This document shows, piece by piece, positions 25,388 through 34,491 of a stretch of DNA of 64,000 nucleotides. Numbering within the stretch: position 1 is the first letter of the stretch; each line of letters opens with the position of its first letter. The stretch lies in the NCBI RefSeq assembly GCF_040361255.1, contig NZ_APNG01000015.1, positions 50,477-114,476 on the forward strand, written 5' to 3'. A model generated the notes under the pieces. It was not told where the DNA came from. It was given only the letters and a program-made list of their open reading frames with translations, and searched no databases. This DNA is from Salinisphaera sp040361255. Lineage in GTDB: Bacteria > Pseudomonadota > Gammaproteobacteria > Nevskiales > Salinisphaeraceae. The position numbers and the translations under genes were made by a program.

Positions 25388-26010
25388 TTCGCGTTTATTG
25401 GCGTGCATTCGCGGACTGTTTTTCAAGACAGGATCCGCAGATTGCGCAGATGACACAGATTATCTGACAGTCGCTGCGTGCTTCGGCGCCCAAGTCTGAC
25501 GACACGCGCGATCCGCTACTGGCTCCCGGCGTTCTTAAGTCAATCTGTGAAATCGGTGTAATCTGCGGATTGTTGTCCAGGCAACGCAGCCCAGTGCTCG
25601 TACAGGGACAGGTTTCGGGCAGGGTGCCGTTGATTAGGCTGGAAGCAATGCCGAATCGACACCCACGGGGCCCATGTCTTTCATTCGCGTTTATTGGCGC
25701 TCATTAGCGGACTGTTTTTCAAGACAGGATCCGCAGATTGCGCAGATGACGCAGATTATTTGATAGTCGCTGCGTGTTTCGGCGCCACGGTCTGACGACA
25801 CGCGCGATCCGCTACTGGCGTCATAGGGTCTCAAATCAATCTGTGAAATCGGCGTAATCTGCGGATCGTTGTCCGGGCAACGACGCCCGGCGCTCGTGCA
25901 GGACCAGTTTTGGCACAGTCCTCCATTCGCCTTTATTGGCGTTCATTCGCGGACTGTTTTTAATACAAAATCCGCGGATGAGGCAGACGACTCAGTTTTT
26001 TTTGACAGGG
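25388..26010. repeat. Intergenic repeat cluster 1 (three tandem B'-A-A' units)
   Basis: The 788-bp gap between speA and the DUF748 gene holds three partial tandem units. Each starts with B' (TTCGCGTTTATTGGCG...CGCGGACT at 25388-25417, 25684-25713, 25925-25954), followed by A (ATCCGCAGATTGCGCAGATG, at 25433-25461, 25729-25757 and a decayed copy near 25970) and, in the first two units, an inverted partner A' (AATCTGTGAAATCGG...CTGCGGAT at 25542-25570 and 25838-25866). Units 1 and 2 are 296 bp apart and share the region between arms. A B-type arm on the other strand lies at 25271-25305. No protein is credible here. Confidence 0.85.
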
Positions 26011-26037
26011 GCTGCGTGCTGCGGTGCCCTGGCGTAT

Positions 26038-29000
26038 TTACTTGGCGGATAACGACAAGGTCGCGCGCGGTTGGGCGTCCTCGTCGCGATCGATCACCGG
26101 GTCGGCGAGGGTGAAGCGCTGGGGCAGGACATCGCGTGCGGCCAGATAATCGCGTACCGCTTTTCCACGGCGGCGCGCCAGTGCATGCAGCGCATCTTCG
26201 TTGTCGCTATCGATGGTAGCGCTGCCGAATAGCGACATGGCCTTGGCGTCGGCCGGCGTGGCATGGCCCTGGATGGTCAGCCGCAGGCCCGGCTTTTCGG
26301 TCATCTTCTGGGCAATCTTGCCAAGATAGGGCCGATCGTCGGGACGGATATAGTCGCGATTGGGCACGAACACCACCGGTTGCGACACCAGCGACCGGCC
26401 GATGCTCAGCAGCGCGTTCTTGGCCTTGTTGAGTAGCCCCACCGGCGAGTAGTCGCTCATGATCGCGGTGCGCAGACCGGCGAGCACGGCTTCGCGGACC
26501 AGGTTGCGAATCGAGAAGTAGGGGTTGGTGACGTCGCCGAGAATTGCGGTTTGAAAGTGGATGGTATCGCTTTGACCGCGCACCAGTGCCAGCGCGGTAT
26601 CCATGGAAATACCCAGCACGATCTCGGTTTCTTCGCCGGGTGTCTCGATCAGCCGAAAATTCGACAACGTCGTATCCAGAATACCGTCGAGCTGGCCGTT
26701 GGTGGCGGACAGATTGAGTGTGCCATCGGCCACGCCGTTGGCGATGCGCCGGCCCATCGCGGCATTGAGATAACCGGACAGCGGCGTCAGCGCGAGCGAA
26801 CGCAGCCAGGCATCGATATCCATTTCCAGCCCGCCGGTGGCCAGCGGCGCAATCTTGCCGCGGCTGTCGAGATGGCCATATTCGCCCACATCCAGCGCCA
26901 GCCGGTAGCTGGCATCCTGATCGGGATGGCCGGTATCCAGCCCGTCGAGATTGAACTCCAGTTCCGAACCGCGTAGCGATACGTTCGGCGTGACCGCGAC
27001 ATCGTTGAACACGATCTGCGAACCGGTCAGCGATAGATGATCGATCGCGTAGCGGGTGCCGGGGCCGGGCTCGGCGTCGGTTGTGGCGTTGTCGGTCGCG
27101 TCATCGTCGGGGCCGGCGAAATATTGCGCCATCACGCCCATGCCGTTGGCATCACGGCGAACATGAATATTGGCGCCGTCAATGTCCATATTGCCGACCT
27201 GGTAATAGGCCAGATCGGACAGGCGAAAACCACGCACCGTGGTGGATACGGCCTGTAGCACGGCTGCGCTGGTATCGGTATCGCCGAGTACGCGTACGCC
27301 CTTGCTGCTGAGGCTGTCGAAGGCGATATCGTCGATACCGTCGATGACGAGACGGTGCACTTCGGTATCGCGCAGCGCCAGCCAGGGCGCATCGAGTGCC
27401 GTGTTCTGGGCGCGGAAATTCTGGCTGGCCATATCGCCGTCCATGGCGAGCCTGAGCGCGCCGCCGGCCGGTTGTTCGCTGTACGCGCCGTTGAACACGA
27501 TGCGGTCGGCGGTTAGTGCCAGCGGTTGTCCGGGTAGCTCGAGCCGTGCGTCGTTGCCGATCACGCGCCCCCGTGCCTGCCGTGCGAATAGCGTGGCGAT
27601 ATCGAATACCGTGCTGCCACGCCAACTCACATCGTTGGCTTCGAACAGCGCTGATTCAGGCACATCGAACGTCAGCCGAATCGCGTCGAGCTTGCCATCG
27701 CTTTGTATACGGGTGGTCGCGCCGGTGTCGATATCGATCGCGCCCTGCCAGTCGAGCTTGGCCAGCACCATGTCCAGCGCGCCGGGCGAGGCCAGGGCCA
27801 GGCGATCGCTTTTTAGACGCCCGTCGGTGTCGATATCGTCGAGCCCGGCGAAGGTGATTTTGCCCTGCCAGTTCACGGCGGCGGTGTCGGCGTGCAGGCT
27901 GTCGCTATCGATCGTCAGCGCGCCGCTGTCCAGCCGGCCATCGCCGTGGATATGCGTACTTTGGGCCAGCCGCGTATCGATGGGGCCCTGCCAGCTCAGC
28001 CGCGGGCTCTTTACCGTGGTGCCGGCACTGACAAGGGTCGGCTTTTCGGCATCGATACGGCCGCTGAGCTTCAGTTCGCTGGTGTTCGGGGCGAACGCGC
28101 TGTCGAGTGTGCCTTTCCAATCGAGCCCGGCCGTGCGTAGCGTGGTCGCGCCGCTTTTGAGTACCGGCTTGTCGGCCCGGTAGGCGCCGTCGAGTGCCAG
28201 CTGGGTAGCCTTGGCCAGCGTGAGTGTGGTCTTGCCCTGCCAATGGGCCTTGGGTTGTTCGAGCTGAAAGCTGTCGCCGTTGTCGAGGGTGAAACCATCG
28301 ACATCGATAGCGCCATTGCTCGTGATCGTGGCCGGTTGCCCCTGCGCGCGAAACAGCTGCATGTCGATCTTGCCCTGCCAGCTCAGTCCGCCGCTGCGCA
28401 GGCGAGGCCCGTTGTTGAGTGCCAGTACCGATTGACGGCCGTGGGCCTTGCCATCCATGGAGACCGCGAGTGCGCTCGCCGAGTCGTATTCGAAATCGAT
28501 CTGCTGATCGCTGTCGACCAGGCCCGTGAGTTCGCGCAACCCGCCGGCCGAGGCCAACGGCGCGATCAGTTCCAGCGCGAACCGTTCGGTCACCAGTTCG
28601 AAATGACCGCTGATGCGATCGCCGAAAGGTGTCACGCGGCCACTGAGGCGGATATGGCTGTCGCCGACGCTGACATCGGCGTCCATGGGCACGTCGTTGT
28701 TCTGCTGCCAGCTGACCACATCGCGGGCGTTGGAATCGTTGAGCACGAGTTCCCGATCAATGGCGCGCTGCTCGCCGTTGGCGGGCTGGCTGTAGTGCAC
28801 GCGCAGCCCGCGCAGCACGACGTGTTGCAGGGCGATACCCCAGTCCAGCGATGTGGCCTGGCTATCGCTTGCGCCGATCGGATAACCGCCCACGCGCAAC
28901 GTATTGTCACGGTCGCGATGGATATCGAACGCGCCGTTTTCGATGGCCAGGTGTTCGAGCACCACCCGCTTGGACAACAACGGCGCGTACGCCAGCGACA

Positions 29001-29250
29001 GCGCCAGTCGGCCGATGGCGATCTGTTCGCCTTCGGCGGCGCTGGCCTGAATATCGTCATAGACCACGGTGCCAGTCACGATATTGACATCGACATCGCC
29101 GATCGTGGCCTGCATGCCGGCCTGCTCGAGATAGTGCAGCGTCAGCCCGCGTACAACGATTGAAGGCAGCCACAGCGCGGCAGCCGCAAGCAGCACGGCG
29201 AACAGGCACAGCGCGACAAGAGCGCCTTTTGTGCGCCGTGAAAATTTCAT
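26038..29250 (-). CDS. Large DUF748/AsmA-like envelope protein with OmpA-like C-terminus
   Basis: 1070 residues: one N-terminal membrane anchor (about 9-30, GALVALCLFAVLLAAAALWLP), then a long beta-rich periplasmic region, and a C-terminal block (about 930-1070) with TIQGHATPADAKAMS...ALARRRGKAVRDYLAARDV, resembling an OmpA-type peptidoglycan-binding segment. DUF748 belongs to the AsmA-like superfamily of proteins thought to carry phospholipids or assemble outer-membrane proteins across the periplasm. Seven W-x-G motifs (W291, 337, 378, 420, 461, 501, 543) recur every 40-46 residues, a regular strand repeat. Single gene, divergent from the beta-hydroxyacid dehydrogenase. Confidence 0.88.
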   Translation of the reverse strand: MKFSRRTKGALVALCLFAVLLAAAALWLPSIVVRGLTLHYLEQAGMQATIGDVDVNIVTGTVVYDDIQASAAEGEQIAIGRLALSLAYAPLLSKRVVLEHLAIENGAFDIHRDRDNTLRVGGYPIGASDSQATSLDWGIALQHVVLRGLRVHYSQPANGEQRAIDRELVLNDSNARDVVSWQQNNDVPMDADVSVGDSHIRLSGRVTPFGDRISGHFELVTERFALELIAPLASAGGLRELTGLVDSDQQIDFEYDSASALAVSMDGKAHGRQSVLALNNGPRLRSGGLSWQGKIDMQLFRAQGQPATITSNGAIDVDGFTLDNGDSFQLEQPKAHWQGKTTLTLAKATQLALDGAYRADKPVLKSGATTLRTAGLDWKGTLDSAFAPNTSELKLSGRIDAEKPTLVSAGTTVKSPRLSWQGPIDTRLAQSTHIHGDGRLDSGALTIDSDSLHADTAAVNWQGKITFAGLDDIDTDGRLKSDRLALASPGALDMVLAKLDWQGAIDIDTGATTRIQSDGKLDAIRLTFDVPESALFEANDVSWRGSTVFDIATLFARQARGRVIGNDARLELPGQPLALTADRIVFNGAYSEQPAGGALRLAMDGDMASQNFRAQNTALDAPWLALRDTEVHRLVIDGIDDIAFDSLSSKGVRVLGDTDTSAAVLQAVSTTVRGFRLSDLAYYQVGNMDIDGANIHVRRDANGMGVMAQYFAGPDDDATDNATTDAEPGPGTRYAIDHLSLTGSQIVFNDVAVTPNVSLRGSELEFNLDGLDTGHPDQDASYRLALDVGEYGHLDSRGKIAPLATGGLEMDIDAWLRSLALTPLSGYLNAAMGRRIANGVADGTLNLSATNGQLDGILDTTLSNFRLIETPGEETEIVLGISMDTALALVRGQSDTIHFQTAILGDVTNPYFSIRNLVREAVLAGLRTAIMSDYSPVGLLNKAKNALLSIGRSLVSQPVVFVPNRDYIRPDDRPYLGKIAQKMTEKPGLRLTIQGHATPADAKAMSLFGSATIDSDNEDALHALARRRGKAVRDYLAARDVLPQRFTLADPVIDRDEDAQPRATLSLSAK

Positions 29251-29321
29251 TGCGTTACGAGATTGGCCACCGGGGTTTCAAACTTTATCATCGAGGCTTC
29301 GTTTCCCGACACACGTTCGCT

Positions 29322-30188
29322 ATGAAAACTGCATTTATCGGCCTCGGCGGCATGGGCTACGGCATGGCCGCCAACCTCCAGGCCGCGGGCCTGCTGACCG
29401 CGGTCTACAACCGCACGGCCGAAAAAGCCGACGCCTTCGCCCAGGAATACGGCGTCGACGCCGTCAGCAAGCCCGCCGAAACGGCCGCGCACGCCCAGGC
29501 AATTGTCATGTGTGTGAGTGCCGACGACGACGTGCTCGCCATGATCGATGCGCTGGTACCGGAACTGGGCGAAGATCATGTCGTCATCGACTGCTCGACG
29601 GTGGCCAGCGATACGGCCCGCGAAGCGGCCCGCCGTGTGGCCGAAAAAGGGGCTGCATTCGTCGATGCGCCGGTCTCCGGCGGCACGGAAGGCGCCAAGA
29701 ACGGCACGCTCTCGATCATGGTCGGCGCGGATGAGGCGGTTTTCGAACGCGTCAAGCCCGTGCTCGACGCCATGGGCAAGAGCATTACCCATATGGGCGA
29801 GGTCGGCACCGGCCAGGCGACCAAGGCGGTCAACCAGATTCTGTGTGCGGGTATCAATCAGGCCGTATGCGAAGGCATGCGTTTTGCCGCCGCACTCGAT
29901 CTGCCGCTGGACAAGGTCGTCGACGTGGTCGGCTCCGGCGCGGCCGGTAACTGGTTCGTCAACCACCGCGGCAAGACCATGGTCAAGGATATCTTCGACC
30001 CGGGTTTCAAGATGAAGCACCACCACAAGGATCTCGGCATCTGCCTGCACATGGCCGAGCTCAACGGCGGCAAACTGCCCCTGTCGGCCCAGACGCGGGC
30101 CGAGTACGAACAGCTTATCGAACAGGGTTACGGCGACGAAGACATCTCTGCGCTCTACCGCGCCCGCCGCGATCTGTTCGACCGCTGA
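29322..30188 (+). CDS. NAD(P)-dependent beta-hydroxyacid dehydrogenase (3-hydroxyisobutyrate dehydrogenase-like)
   Basis: 288 residues with the full family pattern: MKTAFIGLGGMGYGMAANLQ cofactor loop, VIDCSTVAS, FVDAPVSGGTEGAKNGTLSIMVG, and GQATKAVNQ with the catalytic lysine, then GNWFVNHRGKTM. Close relatives act on 3-hydroxyisobutyrate, tartronate semialdehyde or glyoxylate/succinic semialdehyde. The residues that separate these cannot be resolved by eye; RVAEKGAAFVDAPV and DFDPGFKMKHHHKDLG-like features fit the NADPH-type GLYR/GHBDH group. ATG 29322 is preferred because the upstream part of the frame lies in the divergent promoter region. Confidence 0.9.
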   Translation: MKTAFIGLGGMGYGMAANLQAAGLLTAVYNRTAEKADAFAQEYGVDAVSKPAETAAHAQAIVMCVSADDDVLAMIDALVPELGEDHVVIDCSTVASDTAREAARRVAEKGAAFVDAPVSGGTEGAKNGTLSIMVGADEAVFERVKPVLDAMGKSITHMGEVGTGQATKAVNQILCAGINQAVCEGMRFAAALDLPLDKVVDVVGSGAAGNWFVNHRGKTMVKDIFDPGFKMKHHHKDLGICLHMAELNGGKLPLSAQTRAEYEQLIEQGYGDEDISALYRARRDLFDR

Positions 30189-30234
30189 TCTTGGCCGCGG
30201 CATCAGAACTTTTTCGAAAGGTTCTTTGAAGACA

Positions 30235-31096
30235 ATCCGCAGATTACGCAGATTGCGCAGTTTTTGATCGAGTCGGCATTGACGCGATAGCGACGTGCTG
30301 CCGGTAGGCGTGACTTGCCGTCTTCTAATCTGTGAAATCGGCGTAATCTGCGGATCGCTCCGAGGACGAAGCCTGAAGGCCCGCGATGGCAGGGGTAGTC
30401 CGCAAATAAACGCGAATAAACGCAAATAATAAGACGGCGCGCCGCACGCCATGTGAGAGGTGTGACCGCGCAAGTGGACGGGGCTTGTAGCCTGCGTCTC
30501 GTTGATTCGCAGACATTTCTTTGAAGGAAAATCCGCAGATTACACAGATTGCGCAGATTTTGGTCGAGTCGGCATTGACGCGATAGCGACTTCCTGCCGG
30601 TAGGTGTGACTCGCCGTCTTGAATCTGTGAAATCGGCGTAATCTGCGGATCGCTCCGAGGGACGAAGCTTGGAGGCCGGGTATGCAGGGTTAGTCCGCAA
30701 ATAAACGCGAATAAACGCAAATAATAAGAAGGCGCGCCGCATGCCATGAGAGACGTCTGAACGACGACGTGGGCTGACTTTTAGCCTGCGTCTTGTTGAT
30801 CCGCAGATTACACAGATTGCGCAGATTTGATCGAGTCGGCATTAAGGTCGATTGCCCGAGGCCACGATAGCGACGTGCCGCCGATAGGCGTGACTTGCCG
30901 TCTTCAGTCTGTGAAATCGGCGTAATCTGCGGATCGTTCCGGGGAACGAAGCCCAGAGAGCCGCGATGGCAGGGTTAGTCCGCAAATAAATGCAAATAGG
31001 GCAGGGCGTGGGCCATGGCGGTACTACGCGACGTGATCGCCGGTTAGCATCCAGAAATCGGCTTTCATTCGCGTTTATTTGCGTTCATTCGCGGAC
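30235..31096. repeat. Intergenic repeat cluster 2 (three A-A'-B units and a B' end)
   Basis: Three units lie in the 1-kb gap after the dehydrogenase. A arms (ATCCGCAGATTACGCAGATT type) at 30235-30262, 30531-30560 and 30799-30828. Inverted A' arms (AATCTGTGAAATCGGCGTAA then TCTGCGGAT) at 30327-30355, 30622-30650 and 30906-30934. B arms (CGCAAATAAACGCGAATAAA type) at 30397-30430, 30692-30725 and 30977-30998. A single B' in the other orientation closes the cluster at 31064-31096. Unit spacing is 296 then 268 bp. The sequence between A and A' is similar among the three units but differs from cluster 1. No gene in 30189-31193. Confidence 0.87.
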
Positions 31097-31135
31097 AATT
31101 TTTTTCGCTAACGACGACCCAGAAGGTCGCGGCCG

Positions 31136-31165
31136 AAAAAAAGGCCGGCGATGATTGCCGGCCTT
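31136..31165 (-). terminator. Rho-independent terminator of the DUF1269-like gene
   Basis: AAGGCCGGC (31141-31149) and GCCGGCCTT (31157-31165) form a 9-bp stem; the A run 31136-31142 is a T run on the minus strand. It follows the stress-protein stop by 28 nt. Confidence 0.9.
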
Positions 31166-31193
31166 GTTAAGAGCGAGCGGGGCGACGCCGGTA

Positions 31194-31706
31194 TCAGTTG
31201 GCGCTCTTGCCCTGGGCGTCGGTGCCTTCGATCTTGGCGCTCGGTGCGGCCTGCTGGATGACGCGTTCGATTTCGTCGACGCGTTCGGCGGCGACATCGA
31301 CCATGATCAGAACCTGTCCGTCGTCGAGGGCTTTTTCATAGGTTTCGATTTGTTCGTTGTCGTGGCGAATGCCGATCATGCTCGAGGCCCAGGCGCCAAA
31401 GCCGGCACCGACGACACCGGTGGCCGCGACCAGCCCGCCACCGATGGCCAGACCGGCCGGCGGAAAGGCCATGGCAGCCAGGCCTGCGACCACGCCCGTT
31501 ACCCCGCCGGCGGCGGCGCCGCGTTCGGCCGAACCGACCAGATCGGAGGTTTGGGACACATCGGCCTGGGGCAGGCCGCTGGTCTGTACGCTATCGCGGG
31601 CGACGACCGACATATCGTCTTCGGATACATCGTTTTGCTTGAGTTTGTCGACCACCGCGTGGGCGGTATCGATATTCGGTACGAGGAAATAAAGACGACG
31701 TGACAT
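31194..31706 (-). CDS. DUF1269-like / general-stress membrane-associated protein
   Basis: 170 residues. The N-terminal alpha/beta part (RRLYFLVPNIDTAHAVVDKLKQNDVSEDDMSVVAR) and C-terminal part (ALDDGQVLIMVDVAAERVDEIERVIQQ) flank a Gly/Ala-rich hydrophobic centre (about 65-110, GAAAGGVTGVVAGLAAMAFPPAGLAIGGGLVAATGVVGAGFGAW). This sandwich is characteristic of DUF1269 and YflT/GS17M-type stress proteins. The glycine-zipper centre may insert in membranes. Monocistronic with a strong terminator. Function unknown beyond stress association. Confidence 0.85.
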   Translation of the reverse strand: MSRRLYFLVPNIDTAHAVVDKLKQNDVSEDDMSVVARDSVQTSGLPQADVSQTSDLVGSAERGAAAGGVTGVVAGLAAMAFPPAGLAIGGGLVAATGVVGAGFGAWASSMIGIRHDNEQIETYEKALDDGQVLIMVDVAAERVDEIERVIQQAAPSAKIEGTDAQGKSAN

Positions 31707-31770
31707 GCTTCTCCGGTGTATCTGGCAATGAATATAAGACCGTGGCGTAGCCGTCGGGTTCCGTGATCGA

Positions 31771-33171
31771 CTAGTTCAGCGCCGCGCGTGCGCGGTGGGC
31801 CGCGGCGCGCACCTGGGCCGGCGCGGTGCCGCCGATATGATCACGTGCGGCAACCGAGCCTTCCAGCGTGAGCACTTCGTAGACGTCTTCGCCGATCGCC
31901 TCGGAAAAACCGCGCAACGTGGCCAGGTCGAGTTCGGCCAGATCGCATCCGGCCTGAATGGCGTACTGCACGCTCTTGCCCACGATTTCATGCGCATCGC
32001 GAAACGCTACACCCTGACGTACGAGATAGTCGGCCAGATCGGTTGCAGTGGAAAAACCCTTGCGCGCGGCTTCGCGACAGACATCGGCGTGCACCACCAC
32101 ATGCGGCATCATGTCGGCATACAGGACGACGCTGTTCATGACCGTGTCGACGACGTCGAAGATCGGTTCCTTGTCTTCCTGATTGTCCCGGTTGTAGGCC
32201 AGCGGCTGGCCTTTCATGAGTGTGAGCAGGCTCACCAGATGCCCATTCACACGGGCGGTCTTACCGCGTACGAGCTCGGCCACGTCCGGGTTTTTCTTCT
32301 GCGGCATGATCGACGAGCCAGTGCAGTAGCGATCCGGCAGGTCGACGAAGCCGAAGGCCGGGCTCATCCAGAGAATCAGTTCTTCGGAATGACGCGACAG
32401 ATGGGTCATGATCAGCGCGGCGGCCGAGACGAACTCGATCGCGAAGTCGCGATCGGACACCGCGTCCAGCGAGTTGTCGATTACGCTGTCAAAGCCCAGT
32501 TCTGCGGCGACCATCTCACGGTCGATGGGAAAGGTCGTGCCTGCCAGCGCGGCCGCGCCCAGCGGCAGGCGATTCACCCGTTTGCGGATATCGCGCAGGC
32601 GTTCGGTGTCACGCGCGAGCATGGCCTGCCAGGCAAGCATATGGTGGCCGAAGGTCACCGGCTGGGCGACCTGCATATGGGTGAAGCCGGGCATGATGGT
32701 ATCGGCCTCGCGCTCGGCCACATCGATGAGCGCGCCGCGCAGGCGTTCAAGCTCGCTGATAAGAGCATCGATGGCATCGCGCAGCCACAGGCGGATATCG
32801 GTGGCGATCTGGTCGTTGCGGCTGCGCCCCGTATGCAGCTTCTTGCCGAGCGCGCCGATGTCGGCGGTCAGACGCGCTTCGATATTCATGTGTACGTCTT
32901 CGAGCGCCGGGTCCCATTCGAAATCGCCCGCGGCGATACGCGCGCCGATGGCCTTCAGGCCGGCTTCGATTTCGCTGAACTCGGCGTCGGTGAGTACGCC
33001 GACTTTCGCGAGCATGCGGGCATGGGCGACCGAGCCGCGAATATCGTGGGCCGCCAGACGGGCATCAAAGGATACGGATTCGGTAAACGCGGCAACACGG
33101 GCGTCGGGGCTTTCCGAAAAGCGGCCGCCCCAGGTCTGATGGCCGGCGTTGTGGCGGGTGTGTTGGGTCAT
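31771..33171 (-). CDS. argH: Argininosuccinate lyase
   Basis: Last step of arginine synthesis: splits argininosuccinate into arginine and fumarate. About 466 residues (E. coli 457). Signature GSSIMPQKKNPD with the catalytic flexible loop serine, TWGGRFSESPD at the N-terminus, LHTGRSRNDQIATDIRLW and PGFTHMQVAQPVTFGHH are intact. The start is set at ATG 33171 (MTQHTRHNAG), since the longer frame covers unconserved sequence; ribosome-site support is weak. It faces away from algZ, as in Pseudomonas. Confidence 0.96.
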   Translation of the reverse strand: MTQHTRHNAGHQTWGGRFSESPDARVAAFTESVSFDARLAAHDIRGSVAHARMLAKVGVLTDAEFSEIEAGLKAIGARIAAGDFEWDPALEDVHMNIEARLTADIGALGKKLHTGRSRNDQIATDIRLWLRDAIDALISELERLRGALIDVAEREADTIMPGFTHMQVAQPVTFGHHMLAWQAMLARDTERLRDIRKRVNRLPLGAAALAGTTFPIDREMVAAELGFDSVIDNSLDAVSDRDFAIEFVSAAALIMTHLSRHSEELILWMSPAFGFVDLPDRYCTGSSIMPQKKNPDVAELVRGKTARVNGHLVSLLTLMKGQPLAYNRDNQEDKEPIFDVVDTVMNSVVLYADMMPHVVVHADVCREAARKGFSTATDLADYLVRQGVAFRDAHEIVGKSVQYAIQAGCDLAELDLATLRGFSEAIGEDVYEVLTLEGSVAARDHIGGTAPAQVRAAAHRARAALN

Positions 33172-33414
33172 GCGCTGTGCTCGCTGCTGCATCGAGTGGT
33201 GTGCGGCGCAATACGCCGCTTCTGGCGCGCGAGTATAGCAACGCGATCGCTGCATCCCATGCGTTGCAGGCGGTTCGGCCTATTGATCGGGGTAAAGCGC
33301 GCATTTGCAGCCGCGGCTTTTCGCGCCGATAAAAGACCTGTTGTTTTTCTGCTGGGTTGGGCAATGCGAATGAGGCCACGGACGGTGAGCGATGATTCGG
33401 CATAAGCTTTGCTG

Positions 33415-34452
33415 ATGTCGAACGCCCGCGAACCTGTCGAATTTCTGCCGGATTTCTGTACCGGTGCGCGGGTGCTGCGCGTGCTGGTGGTCTGCGAGGC
33501 GGTGGCGGTCGTGCTCGCGCTGGGCGGCTCGCTCACCGATGAGCTGCCACGCCGGTTTCTGTTGCTGTCGATCTATCTGCAATGGATCGGCGTGTGCAGT
33601 GCGGCTGCGCTGTGCCTGATCAAGCGCTATGCCAGTGGCATGTCGGCGCGCGGCATGGCGCTCTTGGCCTATCTGGTGTTGTTGCTGGTTACGCTCTCGA
33701 TTACCGAAATCACCTTCGTGGCGGGGCGTTATTCGGGGTTTGCCCTGTTGCTCGAAGACGCGTCGCACGACGGCTTTCTCGCTCGCAGCGTAGGCATCTG
33801 TGCGGTCGTGTCTGCGCTGGCGCTGCGTTATTTCTGGCTGCGTTCTGCCTGGCAGAACCATGCCCAGGCCGAGGTGCGGGCCAGGCTGGAGGCGTTGCAG
33901 GCGCGTATCGAGCCGCATTTTCTGTTCAACAGTCTCAATAGCGTGGCAGCGCTGATCGCGGTTCGTCCGGACGATGCCGAAACCGCGCTGGAGGATCTCG
34001 CCGTGCTGCTGCGCGCGCGGCTTTCCGAACAGGGGCCGGCGGAGGTGGCGCTGGACGAGGAAATGACGCTGGTGGATGCCTATGTGGGTATCGAGTCGCT
34101 GCGCCTGGGCGAGCGCCTGCGTCTGGATATCGATATCGCCGCCGATGCGCGGCGTTGCCGGCTGCCGGCCTTGTCGCTGCAGCCGTTGGTCGAAAATGCC
34201 ATTGGCCACGGCGTGGCGCGCCTGCCCACCGGCGGTACGGTCACCATCAGTGCGAAGCGCAAGGGCAACACGCTGGTCGTGCAGGTGTCGAACCCGCTCG
34301 CCGGCGACACCGCCAGCGTGCCCGGCAACCGCCAGGCGCTGGCCAATATTCGCAATCGGCTGGCTTTGCGCTACGGTGATGCAGCGGTACTGCGCGTTGA
34401 CGAACAGGCCGATCGCTTTACAGTCGTCATGGTCGTACCGCAGATCGGTTGA
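33415..34452 (+). CDS. algZ: LytS/AlgZ-type sensor histidine kinase
   Basis: 345 residues. Four to five hydrophobic segments occupy about 25-150, then a PF06580-type kinase core: RIEPHFLFNSLNSVAALI contains the phospho-acceptor His, and PLVENAIGHGVARLP is the N-box. There is no classic HisKA domain, as usual in this family. ATG 33415 is preferred to the TTG two codons earlier. The partner algR starts 39 nt downstream. In Pseudomonas the AlgZR system controls alginate, twitching motility and virulence; here targets are unknown. Confidence 0.9.
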   Translation: MSNAREPVEFLPDFCTGARVLRVLVVCEAVAVVLALGGSLTDELPRRFLLLSIYLQWIGVCSAAALCLIKRYASGMSARGMALLAYLVLLLVTLSITEITFVAGRYSGFALLLEDASHDGFLARSVGICAVVSALALRYFWLRSAWQNHAQAEVRARLEALQARIEPHFLFNSLNSVAALIAVRPDDAETALEDLAVLLRARLSEQGPAEVALDEEMTLVDAYVGIESLRLGERLRLDIDIAADARRCRLPALSLQPLVENAIGHGVARLPTGGTVTISAKRKGNTLVVQVSNPLAGDTASVPGNRQALANIRNRLALRYGDAAVLRVDEQADRFTVVMVVPQIG

Positions 34453-34491
34453 ATCCAGAGGGCGCGAACCAGGCGCGATGACAGGACGTAG

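Noticed and set aside
30203..30747. Overlapping frames with peptides like ICAICVICG across the repeats
   Set aside because: They only translate the intergenic repeat arms; frames differ between units and no start signal is present.
25250..31193. Possible CRISPR array
   Set aside because: Repeat units are imperfect, 240-300 bp apart, interspersed with a whole gene, and have no cas genes; not a CRISPR.
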